Positions 50,920-62,385 of a stretch of 64,000 nucleotides of DNA are shown one piece after another. The notes under the pieces were generated by a model. That model was not told the origin of the DNA, did no database searches, and was given only the letters and a program-made list of their open reading frames with translations. A program made the translations under genes and the position numbers. Position 1 is the first letter of the stretch; the number at the start of each line of letters is the position of its first letter. Source of the DNA: Magicicada septendecula. Its lineage: Eukaryota > Arthropoda > Insecta > Hemiptera > Cicadidae. Location: positions 705,034,885 to 705,098,884 of the forward strand of contig CM068367.1 in assembly GCA_034769895.1 (NCBI GenBank), given 5' to 3'.

Positions 50920-51250
50920 TACCTAGTATTACCTTTTCTATTTTTGACGATGCTATTTCCTCTTTTCTTCTTATACAATTTTATCTGCGAAATATGTGTT
51001 CTCCGTACATATTCTTGAGTCGCAGGTTCGTACAGGGCTACTGTAACTGGAGTTAAGTACTTCTTGATTTGGAAGGACCACACCATCGGTATGATAGTTT
51101 AGAGGTGGTCTTATCAATTGCACTACTAGTCGGGTGTGTCTTGTACATTACTAAGTCACCGACTTGGTACCTAACTAAATTGTTACTGTTATGAACGTTT
51201 CTCTCGTGGTATTTTCTGGATTTCTCTAGGTTCGCTCTTGTAATCGAGTC
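50920..51250 (-). pseudogene. pol: Pol end remnant, unit 15 (broken)
   Basis: Integrase-tail blocks at the matching place. GCTATTTCCTC form returns here and holds through unit 18. Confidence 0.55.
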
Positions 51251-51407
51251 CGCTTAGGTTGTTTAACTGCGCGGGTGTATCAAATCCACTTTCGCGTATT
51301 GACTTATGCAATTCCGCGACTGTTACATTTGCATGGGGTAGACCACGCAAAAGAGCTTCATAAGACAGCTCGTCCTTTAATAGTAAATCTGGATTAAATT
51401 GTGCCAT
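51189..51407 (-). pseudogene. gag: Gag start remnant, unit 15
   Basis: Open over 72 codons. Returns to haplotype Pro24, His34 after the Ser/Leu block of units 10-14. Confidence 0.58.
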
Positions 51408-54385
51408 TTTTATCTTATTTCTAACACATTAAAATTTACTTAAAATTGATTTTACTACACTATACACTTATTACATAGACAATTTATTTCTTGGTTAAAT
51501 CATTTGCATTGTTCACAAGAGAATAATTTCTCTTCTAAGGGAAGGACAAAAATTCCACACACACTTCAATGTAAAGTCAACGATCAGCTGTTCGCTGGAA
51601 TGCAGGTCACCCTGGTTTATTTAGTAAACAAAGGCAAGGTAGTTGTATGGGTGGGAACGCGAGGGTTACATTCAAGTATTGTTCTCTATAACAATAGCTA
51701 AGGCTATCTTTCTCGACCGGTTTCAAATGGGGAAGCCAGTTGTACCAAGGGGTGAATCCGATTCAACGAAACACGCTTTACAAGATACAGGTGTATTACG
51801 GTAGTAACAGTCCGAGTTTAGTAATTAATTGTCTTACGTTCTACCTTTAATTTTGAAATTATTTTTAATTTTTTGCCAACAAAATTAAGTTACGAATTTC
51901 TTTACACGGAATTAACCGAGTCTACTTTAGTCAGGAGTTTATATTATTTTTTTTTTTTTTACCGTGACGACAGACATACCCTTACATACTATGCAGGCAT
52001 ATTCAGGAAACTACAGGTCTTGAATTGTCCCAATATAAACCTGTTAAAGACTGAACAGTTTGACAAGCACTAAAATTCATGTACGTACTTGCATTGGCGT
52101 AATACAATGATAGTCGGTATTATTTTGCGTATCTTAAACAAATTACATCATACGCAAATTATTACATAATCTAGTACAAAATAAATTCACCTTATGAAAA
52201 TTACTGTTAACATGAAATACAATAACTGTGTGCATAGATCAGCAGAGAGTTATCTATTTTACTACTTAACAATTTTTTTTTAATTTAGCAGAGTGGCGCA
52301 TTTTTGTTTGCGTCACGATGCTTACAAACCTTTTATATAAATAAGCAAAGTGGCACATTTTTGTAACGTTCTGGGCTACGTTACAAATCCAGGGAACCCA
52401 TCATAATTGACGCTAGCCAATTATACAGGCTGCCTACGTTGTAACGAACTGAAATTAAATTCAACACAAAGAACAATAATATTTACTCTTTTGATTAGAA
52501 CACAAGGGGAAGGTATTTCACTGATTTATGCCCTCACTTCAATCTGTAATAAGATGACATCTCTTTATTAACAAATTATATAAATAGATCCCATAACATA
52601 AATTATACTGAAATATTCAAAAAGGTTTTCTGTAAAACAAGGGATCATATTGATCATGTTATTTACCTCGGATCCGAGTCTCGTTATATATAGTAAAGAC
52701 ATCTGAATGATACTATGCTCATCTAGGAGCTTGCATGATTACATAAACCATTTGAAGAATGGTATTATTTCTTTAAGTGATTATAACTTACATTTCAAAA
52801 TTAACGTTACAACGTATGATTTTCGATACTACAGTTTATATTTCTTAGGTTTTATTTATTACTTAAAGAAAATTATAGTCTCTTGAAAAAAGTCTCTTTC
52901 ATCTATAAAAGTTATGTTTTAAATGTACTTAATTCTCGATAGGCAAGCTATCGAGTCACCTCTACAATAAGCTTTGCTGTCCTCGTCCTGGGGTGTGACT
53001 CTTGGGAATTCTGGTAGTCGGTGTAGTCATCTGGGTCGAGTCTCTGGTGAATATCTTATAGCTGTATTAGTGAGGAGATTGACATAATGCTGCACGAAGT
53101 TGGGTTGATCCACGTAGGTCCTGGTCAGCCGTGTATGGGTTGTAGACGTCCGTATATACAATTTGGCAGGTCACATATTCACAGGTAGAGTTGTACTGGA
53201 GTTTGCATCTTAAGTAGAGACGTCACCTTGTTTACGAGTTCTTAATTTTTCTTATATTACTACATTTCTTGAATAAACCTTTTACTACATTTACTACATC
53301 ATATACACATATAACGATCACTAGCTCCCCACGTTTTTTGTTTAGTGGTAGCTAACCATTATTTTAAAGTTTAAGTAACTCATTTTTGCAGAGCCCTCGC
53401 TTGGAGGTGTGTACTGTCTGAACGCCGCATCGTAACTCTTACCTCGATACGACAGGGGCATTACAACGAAGCGGAGCGAGTACTCCGCCATAATATAGTT
53501 CCAACTTTTATTTAAATAGACATTCTTATAGCAAGATGAAACAAATTATTTAGACTTATTTAGTTTACAGGGACTATTTTAACTACTACTGGTGCCTTCA
53601 AATTATTAATTACTTACATCACGATTTTCAGGTATTTCTAAGTTACAGACGGTATTTCTAAGCACGTTGTGTCCGGAATTATACACGTCAACGCATGATG
53701 ATTTACTAAAGGGTTAACTGTAATATTATTAACTTTTTTCAATACGATTTTTTTTATTTCTTGTTTAGTTAGAATTTCTCAATTTAAATCTCATACTTAT
53801 TCTGAGTTAGATCAGGGGTATTAGGTTTAATTGTGCGATTTAAAAATACATAATTGCTTTCTCAGTTTTTTTATTATTTATATCTTTTTTTATTATTAAT
53901 TAAATCATCACATACTCCGCCGCTTAAAATCGACATTGGGAATTTTAGTAAGGAAAAATTCAAAGGTGGGGGACTTGGAGTATGCTTGGTGTTAATGTGT
54001 GGAATTTCTCTCCCCCTTTTTCTTTTTCTTTCACATTGTTATTGGTATGTGTTATACACATTTATTTCTTCTCTATAATAAAACAATATACATATATATT
54101 TTCTTACATACTACTTTTTTCATGATATAAAGTTCACACTTAAGATCTACATTTTAGAACACAAAACTTTTTCTTATGTCTACTACTTAAATCTACTACC
54201 GGTTTTTTCTTTGGGTTTTTGTTACTCTCTTCATAGAGTAATTTTCTAAATATTTTGTTATTTAGAGGTCATTGAGTACTCATTTGCTTATCTTTCGCTG
54301 AACAGGATCTCAGGTTGATCAGGCCTCATTTCCAAATTCTACGATTAACACTTAGCATGGTTACTGAGGTATAAGATAACTTGTC

Positions 54386-54716
54386 TACCTAGTATTACCT
54401 TTTCTATTTTTGACGATGCTATTTCCTCTTTTCTTCTTATACAATTTTATCTGCGAAATATGTGTTCTCCGTACATATTCTTGAGTCGCAGGTTCGTACA
54501 GGGCTACTGTAACTGGAGTTAAGTACTTCTTGATTTGGAAGGACCACACCATCGGTATGATAGTTTAGAGGTGGTCTTATCAATTGCACTACTAGTCGGG
54601 TGTGTCTTGTACATTACTAAGTCACCGACTTGGTACCTAACTAAATTGTTACTGTTATGAACGTTTCTCTCGTGGTATTTTCTGGATTTCTCTAGGTTCG
54701 CTCTTGTAATCGAGTC
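54386..54716 (-). pseudogene. pol: Pol end remnant, unit 16 (broken)
   Basis: Integrase-tail blocks at the matching place, beside the broken gag remnant of this unit. Confidence 0.55.
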
Positions 54717-54873
54717 CGCTTAGGTTGTTTAACTGCGCGGGTGTATCAAATCCACTTTCGCGTATTCACTTATGCAATTCCGCGACTGTTACATTTGCAT
54801 GGGGTAGACCACGCAAAAGAGCTTCATAAGACAGCTCGTCCTTTAATAGTAAATCTGGATTAAATTGTGCCAT
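54655..54873 (-). pseudogene. gag: Gag start remnant, unit 16 (broken)
   Basis: Same place and sequence family as the other copies, but the frame is broken here. Confidence 0.55.
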
Positions 54874-57851
54874 TTTTATCTTATTTCTAACACATTAAAA
54901 TTTACTTAAAATTGATTTTACTACACTATACACTTATTACATAGACAATTTATTTCTTGGTTAAATCATTTGCATTGTTCACAAGAGAATAATTTCTCTT
55001 CTAAGGGAAGGACAAAAATTCCACACACACTTCAATGTAAAGTCAACGATCAGCTGTTCGCTGGAATGTAGGTCACCCTGGTTTATTTAGTAAACAATGG
55101 CAAGGTAGTTGTATGCGTGGGAACGCGAGGCTTACATTCAAGTATTGTTCTCTATAACAATAGCTAAGGCTATCTTTCTCGACCGGTTTCAACTGGGGAA
55201 GCCAGTTGTACCAAGGGGTGAATCCGATTCAACGAAACACGCTTTACAAGATACAAGTGTATTACGGTAATAACAGTCCGAGTTTAGTAATTAATTGTCT
55301 TACGTTCTACCTTTAATTTTGAAATTATTTTTAATTTTTTGCTAACAAAATTAAGTTACGAATTTCTTTACACGGAATTAACCGAGTCTACTTTAGTCAG
55401 GAGTTTATATTATTTTTTTTTTTTTTTACCGTGACGACAGACATACACTTACATACTATGCAGGCATATTCAGGAAACTACGGGTCTTGAATTGTCCCAA
55501 TATAAACCTGTTAAAGACTGAACAGTTTGACAAGCACTAAAATTCATGTACGTACTTGCATTGGCGTAATACAATGATAGTCGGTATTATTTTGCGTATC
55601 TTAAACAAATTACATCATACGCAAATTATTACATAATCTAGTACAAAATAAATTCACCTTATGAAAATTACTGTTAACATGAAATACAATAACTGAGTGC
55701 ATAGATCAGCAGAGAGTTATCTATTTTACTACTTAACAATTTTTTTTTTAATTTAGCAGAGTGGCGCATTTTTGTTTGCGTCACGATGCTTACAAACCTT
55801 TTATATAAATAAGCAAAGTGGCACATTTTTGTAACGTTCTAGGCTACGTTACAAATCCAGGGAACCCATCATAATTGACGCTAGCCAATTATACAGGCTG
55901 CCTACGTTGTAACGAACTGAAATTAAATTCAACACAAAGAACAATAATATTTACTCTTTTGATTAGAACACAAGGGGAAGGTATTTCATTGATTTATGCA
56001 CTCACTTCAATCTGTAATAAGATGACATCTCTTTATTAACAAATTATATAAATAGATCCCATAACATAAATTATACTGAAATATTCAAAAAAATTTTCTG
56101 TAAAACAAGGGATCATATTGATCATGTTATTTACCTCGGATCCGAGTCTCGTTATATATAGTAAAGACATCTGGATGATACTATGCTCATCTAGGAGCTT
56201 GCATGATTACATAAACCATTTGAAGAATGGTATTATTTATTTAAGTGATTATAACTTACATTTCAAAATTAACGTTACAACGTATGATTTTCGATACTAC
56301 AGTTTATATTTCTTAGGTTTTATTTATTACTTAAAGAAAATTATAGTCTCTTGAAAAAAGTCTCTTTCATCTATAAAAGTTATGTTTTAAATGTACTTAA
56401 TTCTCGATAGGCAAGCTATCGAGTCACCTCTACAATAAGCGTTGCTGTTCTCGTCCTGGGGTGTGACTCTTGGGAATTCTGGTAGTCGGTGTAGTCATCT
56501 GGGTCGAGTCTCTGGTGAATATCTTATAGCTGTATTAGTGAGGAGATTGATGTAATGCTGCACGAAGTTGGGTTGATCCACGTAGGTCCTGGTCAGCCGT
56601 GTATGGGTTGTAGACGTCCGTATATACAATTTGGCAGGTCACATATTCACAGGTAGAGTTGTACTGGAGTTTGCATCTTAAGTAGAGACGTCACCTTGTT
56701 TACGAGTTCTTAATTTTTCTTATATTACTACATTTCTTGAATAAACCTTTTACTACATTTACTACATCATATACACATATAACGATCACTAGCTCCCCAC
56801 GTTTTTTGTTTAGTGGTAGCAACCATTATTTTAAACTTTAAATAACTCATTTTTGCAGAGCCCTCGCTTGGAGGTGTGTACTGTCTGAACGCCGCATCGT
56901 AACTCTTACCTCGATACGACAGGGGCATTACAACGAAGCGGAGCGAGTACTCCGCCATAATATAGTTCCAACTTTTATTTAATTAGACATTCTTATAGCA
57001 AGATGAAACAAATTATTTAGACTTATTTAGTTTACAGGGACTATTTTAACTACTACTGGTGCCTTCAAATTATTAATTACTTACATCACGATTTTCAGGT
57101 ATTTCTAAGTTACAGACGGTATTTCTAAGCACGTTGTGTCCGGAATTATACACGTCAACGCATGATGATTTACTAAAGGGTTAACTGTAATATTATTAAC
57201 TTTTTCCAATACGATTTTTTTTATTTCTTGTTTAGTTAGAATTTCTCAATTTAAATCTCATACTTATTCTGAGTTAGATCAGGGGTATTAGGTTTAATTG
57301 TGCGATATAAAATTCATAATTGCTTTCTCAGTTTTTTTATTACTTATATCTTTTTTTATTATTAATTAAATCATCACATACTCCGCCGCTTAAAATCGAC
57401 ATTGGGAATTTTAGTAAGGAAAAATTCAAAGGTGGGGGACTTGGAGTATGCTTGGTGTTAATGTGTGGAATTTCTTTCCCCCTTTTTCTTTTTCTTTCAC
57501 ATTGTTATTGGTATGTGTTATACACATTTATTTCTTCTCTATAATAAAACAATATACATATATATTTTCTTACATACTACTTTTTTCATGATATAAAGTT
57601 CACACTTAAGATCTACATTTTAGAACACAAAACTTTTTCTTATGTCTACTACTTAAATCTACTACCGGTTTTTTCTTTGGGTTTTTGTTACTCTCTTCAT
57701 ACAGTAATTTTCTAAATATTTTGTTATTTAGAGGTCATTGAGTACTCATTTGCTTATCTTTCGCTGAACAGGATCTCAGGTTGATCAGGCCTCATTTCCA
57801 AATTCTACGATTAACACTTAGCATGGTTACTGAGGTATAAGATAACTTGTC

Positions 57852-58182
57852 TACCTAGTATTACCTTTTCTATTTTTGACGATGCTATTTCCTCTTTTCT
57901 TCTTATACAATTTTATCTGCGAAATATGTGTTCTCCGTACATATTCTTGAGTCGCAGGTTCGTACAGGGCTACTGTAACTGGAGTTAAGTACTTCTTGAT
58001 TTGGAAGGACCACACCATCGGTATGATAGTTTAGAGGTGGTCTTATCAATTGCACTACTAGTCGGGTGTGTCTTGTACATTACTAAGTCACCGACTTGGT
58101 ACCTAACTAAATTGTTACTGTTATGAACGTTTCTCTCGTGGTATTTTCTGGATTTCTCTAGGTTCGCTCTTGTAATCGAGTC
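57852..58182 (-). pseudogene. pol: Pol end remnant, unit 17 (broken)
   Basis: Integrase-tail blocks at the matching place, same as unit 18. Confidence 0.55.
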
Positions 58183-58339
58183 CGCTTAGGTTGTTTAACT
58201 GCGCGGGTGTATCAAATCCACTTTCGCGTATTGACTTATGCAATTCCGCGACTGTTACATTTGCATGGGGTAGACCACGCAAAAGAGCTTCATAAGACAG
58301 CTCGTCCTTTAATAGTAAATCTAGATTAAATTGTGCCAT
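58121..58339 (-). pseudogene. gag: Gag start remnant, unit 17
   Basis: Open over 72 codons. Haplotype Pro24, His34 with Leu6 in place of Pro6, a change shared only with unit 18. Confidence 0.58.
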
Positions 58340-61317
58340 TTTTATCTTATTTCTAACACATTAAAATTTACTTAAAATTGATTTTACTACACTATACACT
58401 TATTACATAGACAATTTATTTCTTGGTTAAATCATTTGCATTGTTCACAAGAGAATAATTTCTCTTCTAAGGGAAGGACAAAAATTCCACACACACTTCA
58501 ATGTAAAGTCAACGATCAGCTGTTCGCTGGAATGTAGGTCACCCTGGTTTATTTAGTAAACAATGGCAAGGTAGTTGTATGCGTGGGAACGCGAGGGTTA
58601 CATTCAAGTATTGTTCTCTACAACAATAGCTAAGGCTATCTTTCTCGACCGGTTTCAACTGGGGAAACCAGTTGTACCAAGGGGTGAATCCGATTCAACG
58701 AAACACGCTTTACAAGATACAGGTGTATTACGGTAGTAACAGTCCGAGTTTAGTAATTAATTGTCTTACGTTCTACCTTTAATTTTGAAATTATTTTTAA
58801 TTTTTTGCTAACAAAATTAAGTTACGAATTTCTTTACACGGAATTAACCGAGTCTACTTTAGTCAGGAGTTTATATTATTTTTTTTTTTTTTACCGTGAC
58901 AACAGACATACACTTACATACTATGCAGGCATATTCAGGAAACTACAGGTCTTGAATTGTCCCAATATAATCCTGTTAAAGACTGAACAGTTTGACAAGC
59001 ACTAAAATTCATGTACGTACTTGCATTGGCGTAATACAATGATAGTCGGTATTATTTTGCGTATCTTAAACAAATTACATCATACGCAAATTATTACATA
59101 ATCTAGTACAAAATAAATTCACCTTATGAATATTACTGTTAACATGAAATACAATAACTGAGTGCATAGATCAGCAGAGAGTTATCTATTTTACTACTTA
59201 ACAATTTTTTTTTTAATTTAGCAGAGTGGCGCATTTTTGTTTGCGTCACGATGCTTACAAACCTTTTATATAAATAAGCAAAGTAGCATATTTTTGTAAC
59301 GTTCTGGGCTACGTTACAAATCCAGGGAACCCATCATAATTGACGCTAGCCAATTATACAGGCTGCCTACGTTGTAACGAACTGAAATTAAATTCAACAC
59401 AAAGAACAATAATATTTACTCTTTTGATTAGAACACAAGGGGAAGGTATTTCACTGATTTATGCACTCACTTCAATCTGTAATAAGATGACATCTCTTTA
59501 TTAACAAATTATATAAATAGATCCCATAACATTAATTATACTGAAATATTCAAAAAGGTTTTCTGTAAAACAAGGGATCATATTGATCATGTTATTTACC
59601 TCGGATCCGAGTCTCGTTATATATAGTAAAGACATCTGGATGATACTATGCTCATCTAGGAGCTTGCATGATTACATAAACCATTTGAAGAATGGTATTA
59701 TTTCTTTAAGTGATTATAACTTACATTTCAAAATTAACGTTACAACGTATGATTTTCGATACTACAGTTTATATTTCTTAGGTTTTATTTATTACTTAAA
59801 GAAAATTATAGTCTCTTGAAAAAAGTCTCTTTCATCTATAAAAGTTATGTTTTAAATGTACTTAATTCTCGATAGGCAAGCTATCGAGTCACCTCTACAA
59901 TAAGCTTTGCTGTCCTCGTCCTGGGGTGTGACTCTTGGGAATTCTGGTAGTCGGTGTAGTCATCTGGGTCGAGTCTCTGGTGAATATCTTATAGCTGTAT
60001 TAGTGAGGAGATTGATGTAATGCTGCACGAAGTTGGGTTGATCCACGTAGGTCCTGGTCAGCCGTGTATGGGTTGTAGACGTCCGTATATACAATTTGGC
60101 AGGTCACATATTCACAGGTAGAGTTGTACTGGAGTTTGCATCTTAAGTAGAGACGTCACCTTGTTTACGAGTTCTTAATTTTTCTTATATTACTACATTT
60201 CTTGAATAAACCTTTTACTACATTTACTACATCATATACACATATAACGATCACTAGCTCCCCACGTTTTTTGTTTAGTGGTAGCTAACCATTATTTTAA
60301 ACTTTAAATAACTCATTTTTGCAGAGCCCTCGCTTGGAGGTGTGCACTGTCTGAACGCCGCATCGTAACTCTTACCTCGATACGACAGGGGCATTACAAC
60401 GAAGCGGAGCGAGTACTCCGCCATAATATAGTTCCAACTTTTATTTAAATAGACATTCTTATAGCAAGATGAAACAAATTATTTAGACTTATTTAGTTTA
60501 CAGGGACTATTTTAACTACTACTGATGCCTTCAAATTATTAATTACTTACATCACGATTTTCAGGTATTTCTAAGTTACAGACGGTATTTCTAAGCACGT
60601 TGTGTCCGGAATTATACACGTCAACGCATGATGATTTACTAAAGGGTTAACTGTAATATTATTAACTTTTTCCAATACGATTTTTTTTATTTCTTGTTTA
60701 GTTAGAATTTCTCAATTTAAATCTCATACTTATTCTGAGTTAGATCAGGGGTATTAGGTTTAATTGTGCGATATAAAATTCATAATTGCTTTCTCAGTTT
60801 TTTTATTACTTATATCTTTTTTTATTATTAATTAAATCATCACATACTCCGCCGCTTAAAATCGACATTGGGAATTTTAGTAAGGAAAAATTCAAAGGTG
60901 GGGGACTTGGAGTATGCTTGGTGTTAATGTGTGGAATTTCTTTCCCCCTTTTTCTTTTTCTTTCACATTGTTATTGGTATGTGTTATACACATTTATTTC
61001 TTCTCTATAATAAAACAATATACATATATATTTTCTTACATACTACTTTTTTCATGATATAAAGTTCACACTTAAGATCTACATTTTAGAACACAAAACT
61101 TTTTCTTATGTCTACTACTTAAATCTACTACCGGTTTTTTCTTTGGGTTTTTGTTACTCTCTTCATAGAGTAATTTTCTAAATATTTTGTTATTTAGAGG
61201 TCATTGAGTACTCATTTGCTTATCTTTCGCTGAACAGGATCTCAGGTTGATCAGGCCTCATTTCCAAATTCTACGATTAACACTTAGCATGGTTACTGAG
61301 GTATAAGATAACTTGTC

Positions 61318-61648
61318 TACCTAGTATTACCTTTTCTATTTTTGACGATGCTATTTCCTCTTTTCTTCTTATACAATTTTATCTGCGAAATATGTGTTCT
61401 CCGTACATATTCTTGAGTCGCAGGTTCGTACAGGGCTACTGTAACTGGAGTTAAGTACTTCTTGATTTGGAAGGACCACACCATCGGTATGATAGTTTAG
61501 AGGTGGTCTTATCAATTGCACTACTAGTCGGGTGTGTCTTGTACATTACTAAGTCACCGACTTGGTACCTAACTAAATTGTTACTGTTATGAACGTTTCT
61601 CTCGTGGTATTTTCTGGATTTCTCTAGGTTCGCTCTTGTAATCGAGTC
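61318..61648 (-). pseudogene. pol: Pol end remnant, unit 18 (broken)
   Basis: Integrase-tail blocks at the matching place, same as unit 17. Confidence 0.55.
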
Positions 61649-61805
61649 CGCTTAGGTTGTTTAACTGCGCGGGTGTATCAAATCCACTTTCGCGTATTGA
61701 CTTATGCAATTCCGCGACTGTTACATTTGCATGGGGTAGACCACGCAAAAGAGCTTCATAAGACAGCTCGTCCTTTAATAGTAAATCTAGATTAAATTGT
61801 GCCAT
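61587..61805 (-). pseudogene. gag: Gag start remnant, unit 18
   Basis: Open over 72 codons. Carries Leu6 like unit 17, as expected for twin copies. Confidence 0.58.
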
Positions 61806-62385
61806 TTTTATCTTATTTCTAACACATTAAAATTTACTTAAAATTGATTTTACTACACTATACACTTATTACATAGACAATTTATTTCTTGGTTAAATCA
61901 TTTGCATTGTTCACAAGAGAATAATTTCTCTTCTAAGGGAAGGACAAAAATTCCACACACACTTCAATGTAAAGTCAACGATCAGCTGTTCGCTGGAATG
62001 TAGGTCACCCTGGTTTATTTAGTAAACAATGGCAAGGTAGTTGTATGCGTGGGAACGCGAGGGTTACATTCAAGTATTGTTCTCTACAACAATAGCTAAG
62101 GCTATCTTTCTCGACCGGTTTCAACTGGGGAAACCAGTTGTACCAAGGGGTGAATCCGATTCAACGAAACACGCTTTACAAGATACAGGTGTATTACGGT
62201 AGTAACAGTCCGAGTTTAGTAATTAATTGTCTTACGTTCTACCTTTAATTTTGAAATTATTTTTAATTTTTTGCTAACAAAATTAAGTTACGAATTTCTT
62301 TACACGGAATTAACCGAGTCTACTTTAGTCAGGAGTTTATATTATTTTTTTTTTTTTTACCGTGACAACAGACATACACTTACAT

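Larger units (their letters stand above)
48522..51987 (-). repeat. Array unit 15
   Basis: 3,466 bp. Last unit with GGTTACGTTACA and CAGCCTGCC. Second half shares AAACAGGTC, TTTTTATTATG and CTTTGGGTTTTG with units 11-12 but has its own gag haplotype. Private changes over the leader and primer-site region (near 51,600-51,725). Confidence 0.95.
51988..55454 (-). repeat. Array unit 16
   Basis: 3,467 bp. Opens the last block (GGCTACGTTACA, CAGGCTGCC, CCCTGGTTTATT). Its gag remnant is broken. Private GATTGACATAATGC near 53078. Confidence 0.95.
55455..58919 (-). repeat. Array unit 17
   Basis: 3,465 bp. First half has private variants (TTCTAGGCTACG near 55837, AAAAAAATTTTC near 56088). Its second half, from about 57,100, is the left twin of unit 18: both have GATATAAAATTCATAATTG and TTTCTTTCCCCC. 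Confidence 0.95.
58920..62385 (-). repeat. Array unit 18
   Basis: 3,466 bp. Its first half matches unit 19 with no difference I could see (ATATAATCCTG, TATGAATATTAC, AAGTAGCATATTT, ACATTAATTAT, GTGTGCACTG, CTACTGATGCC). The second half matches unit 17. Confidence 0.95.

Noticed and set aside
51504-51701. Plus-strand 65-codon frame in unit 15
   Set aside because: TTG start, antisense to the leader, open only because of private changes in this unit.
51873-52073. Plus-strand frame of 66 codons across the unit boundary (also 58805, 62271)
   Set aside because: Not opened by ATG; includes the T homopolymer as a run of Phe; appears only where T-run length keeps frame.
56118-56354. Plus-strand 78-codon frame in units 17-19 (also 59583, 63049)
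   Set aside because: Non-ATG start, antisense to the LTR candidate, open only in the last block, no recognisable domain.
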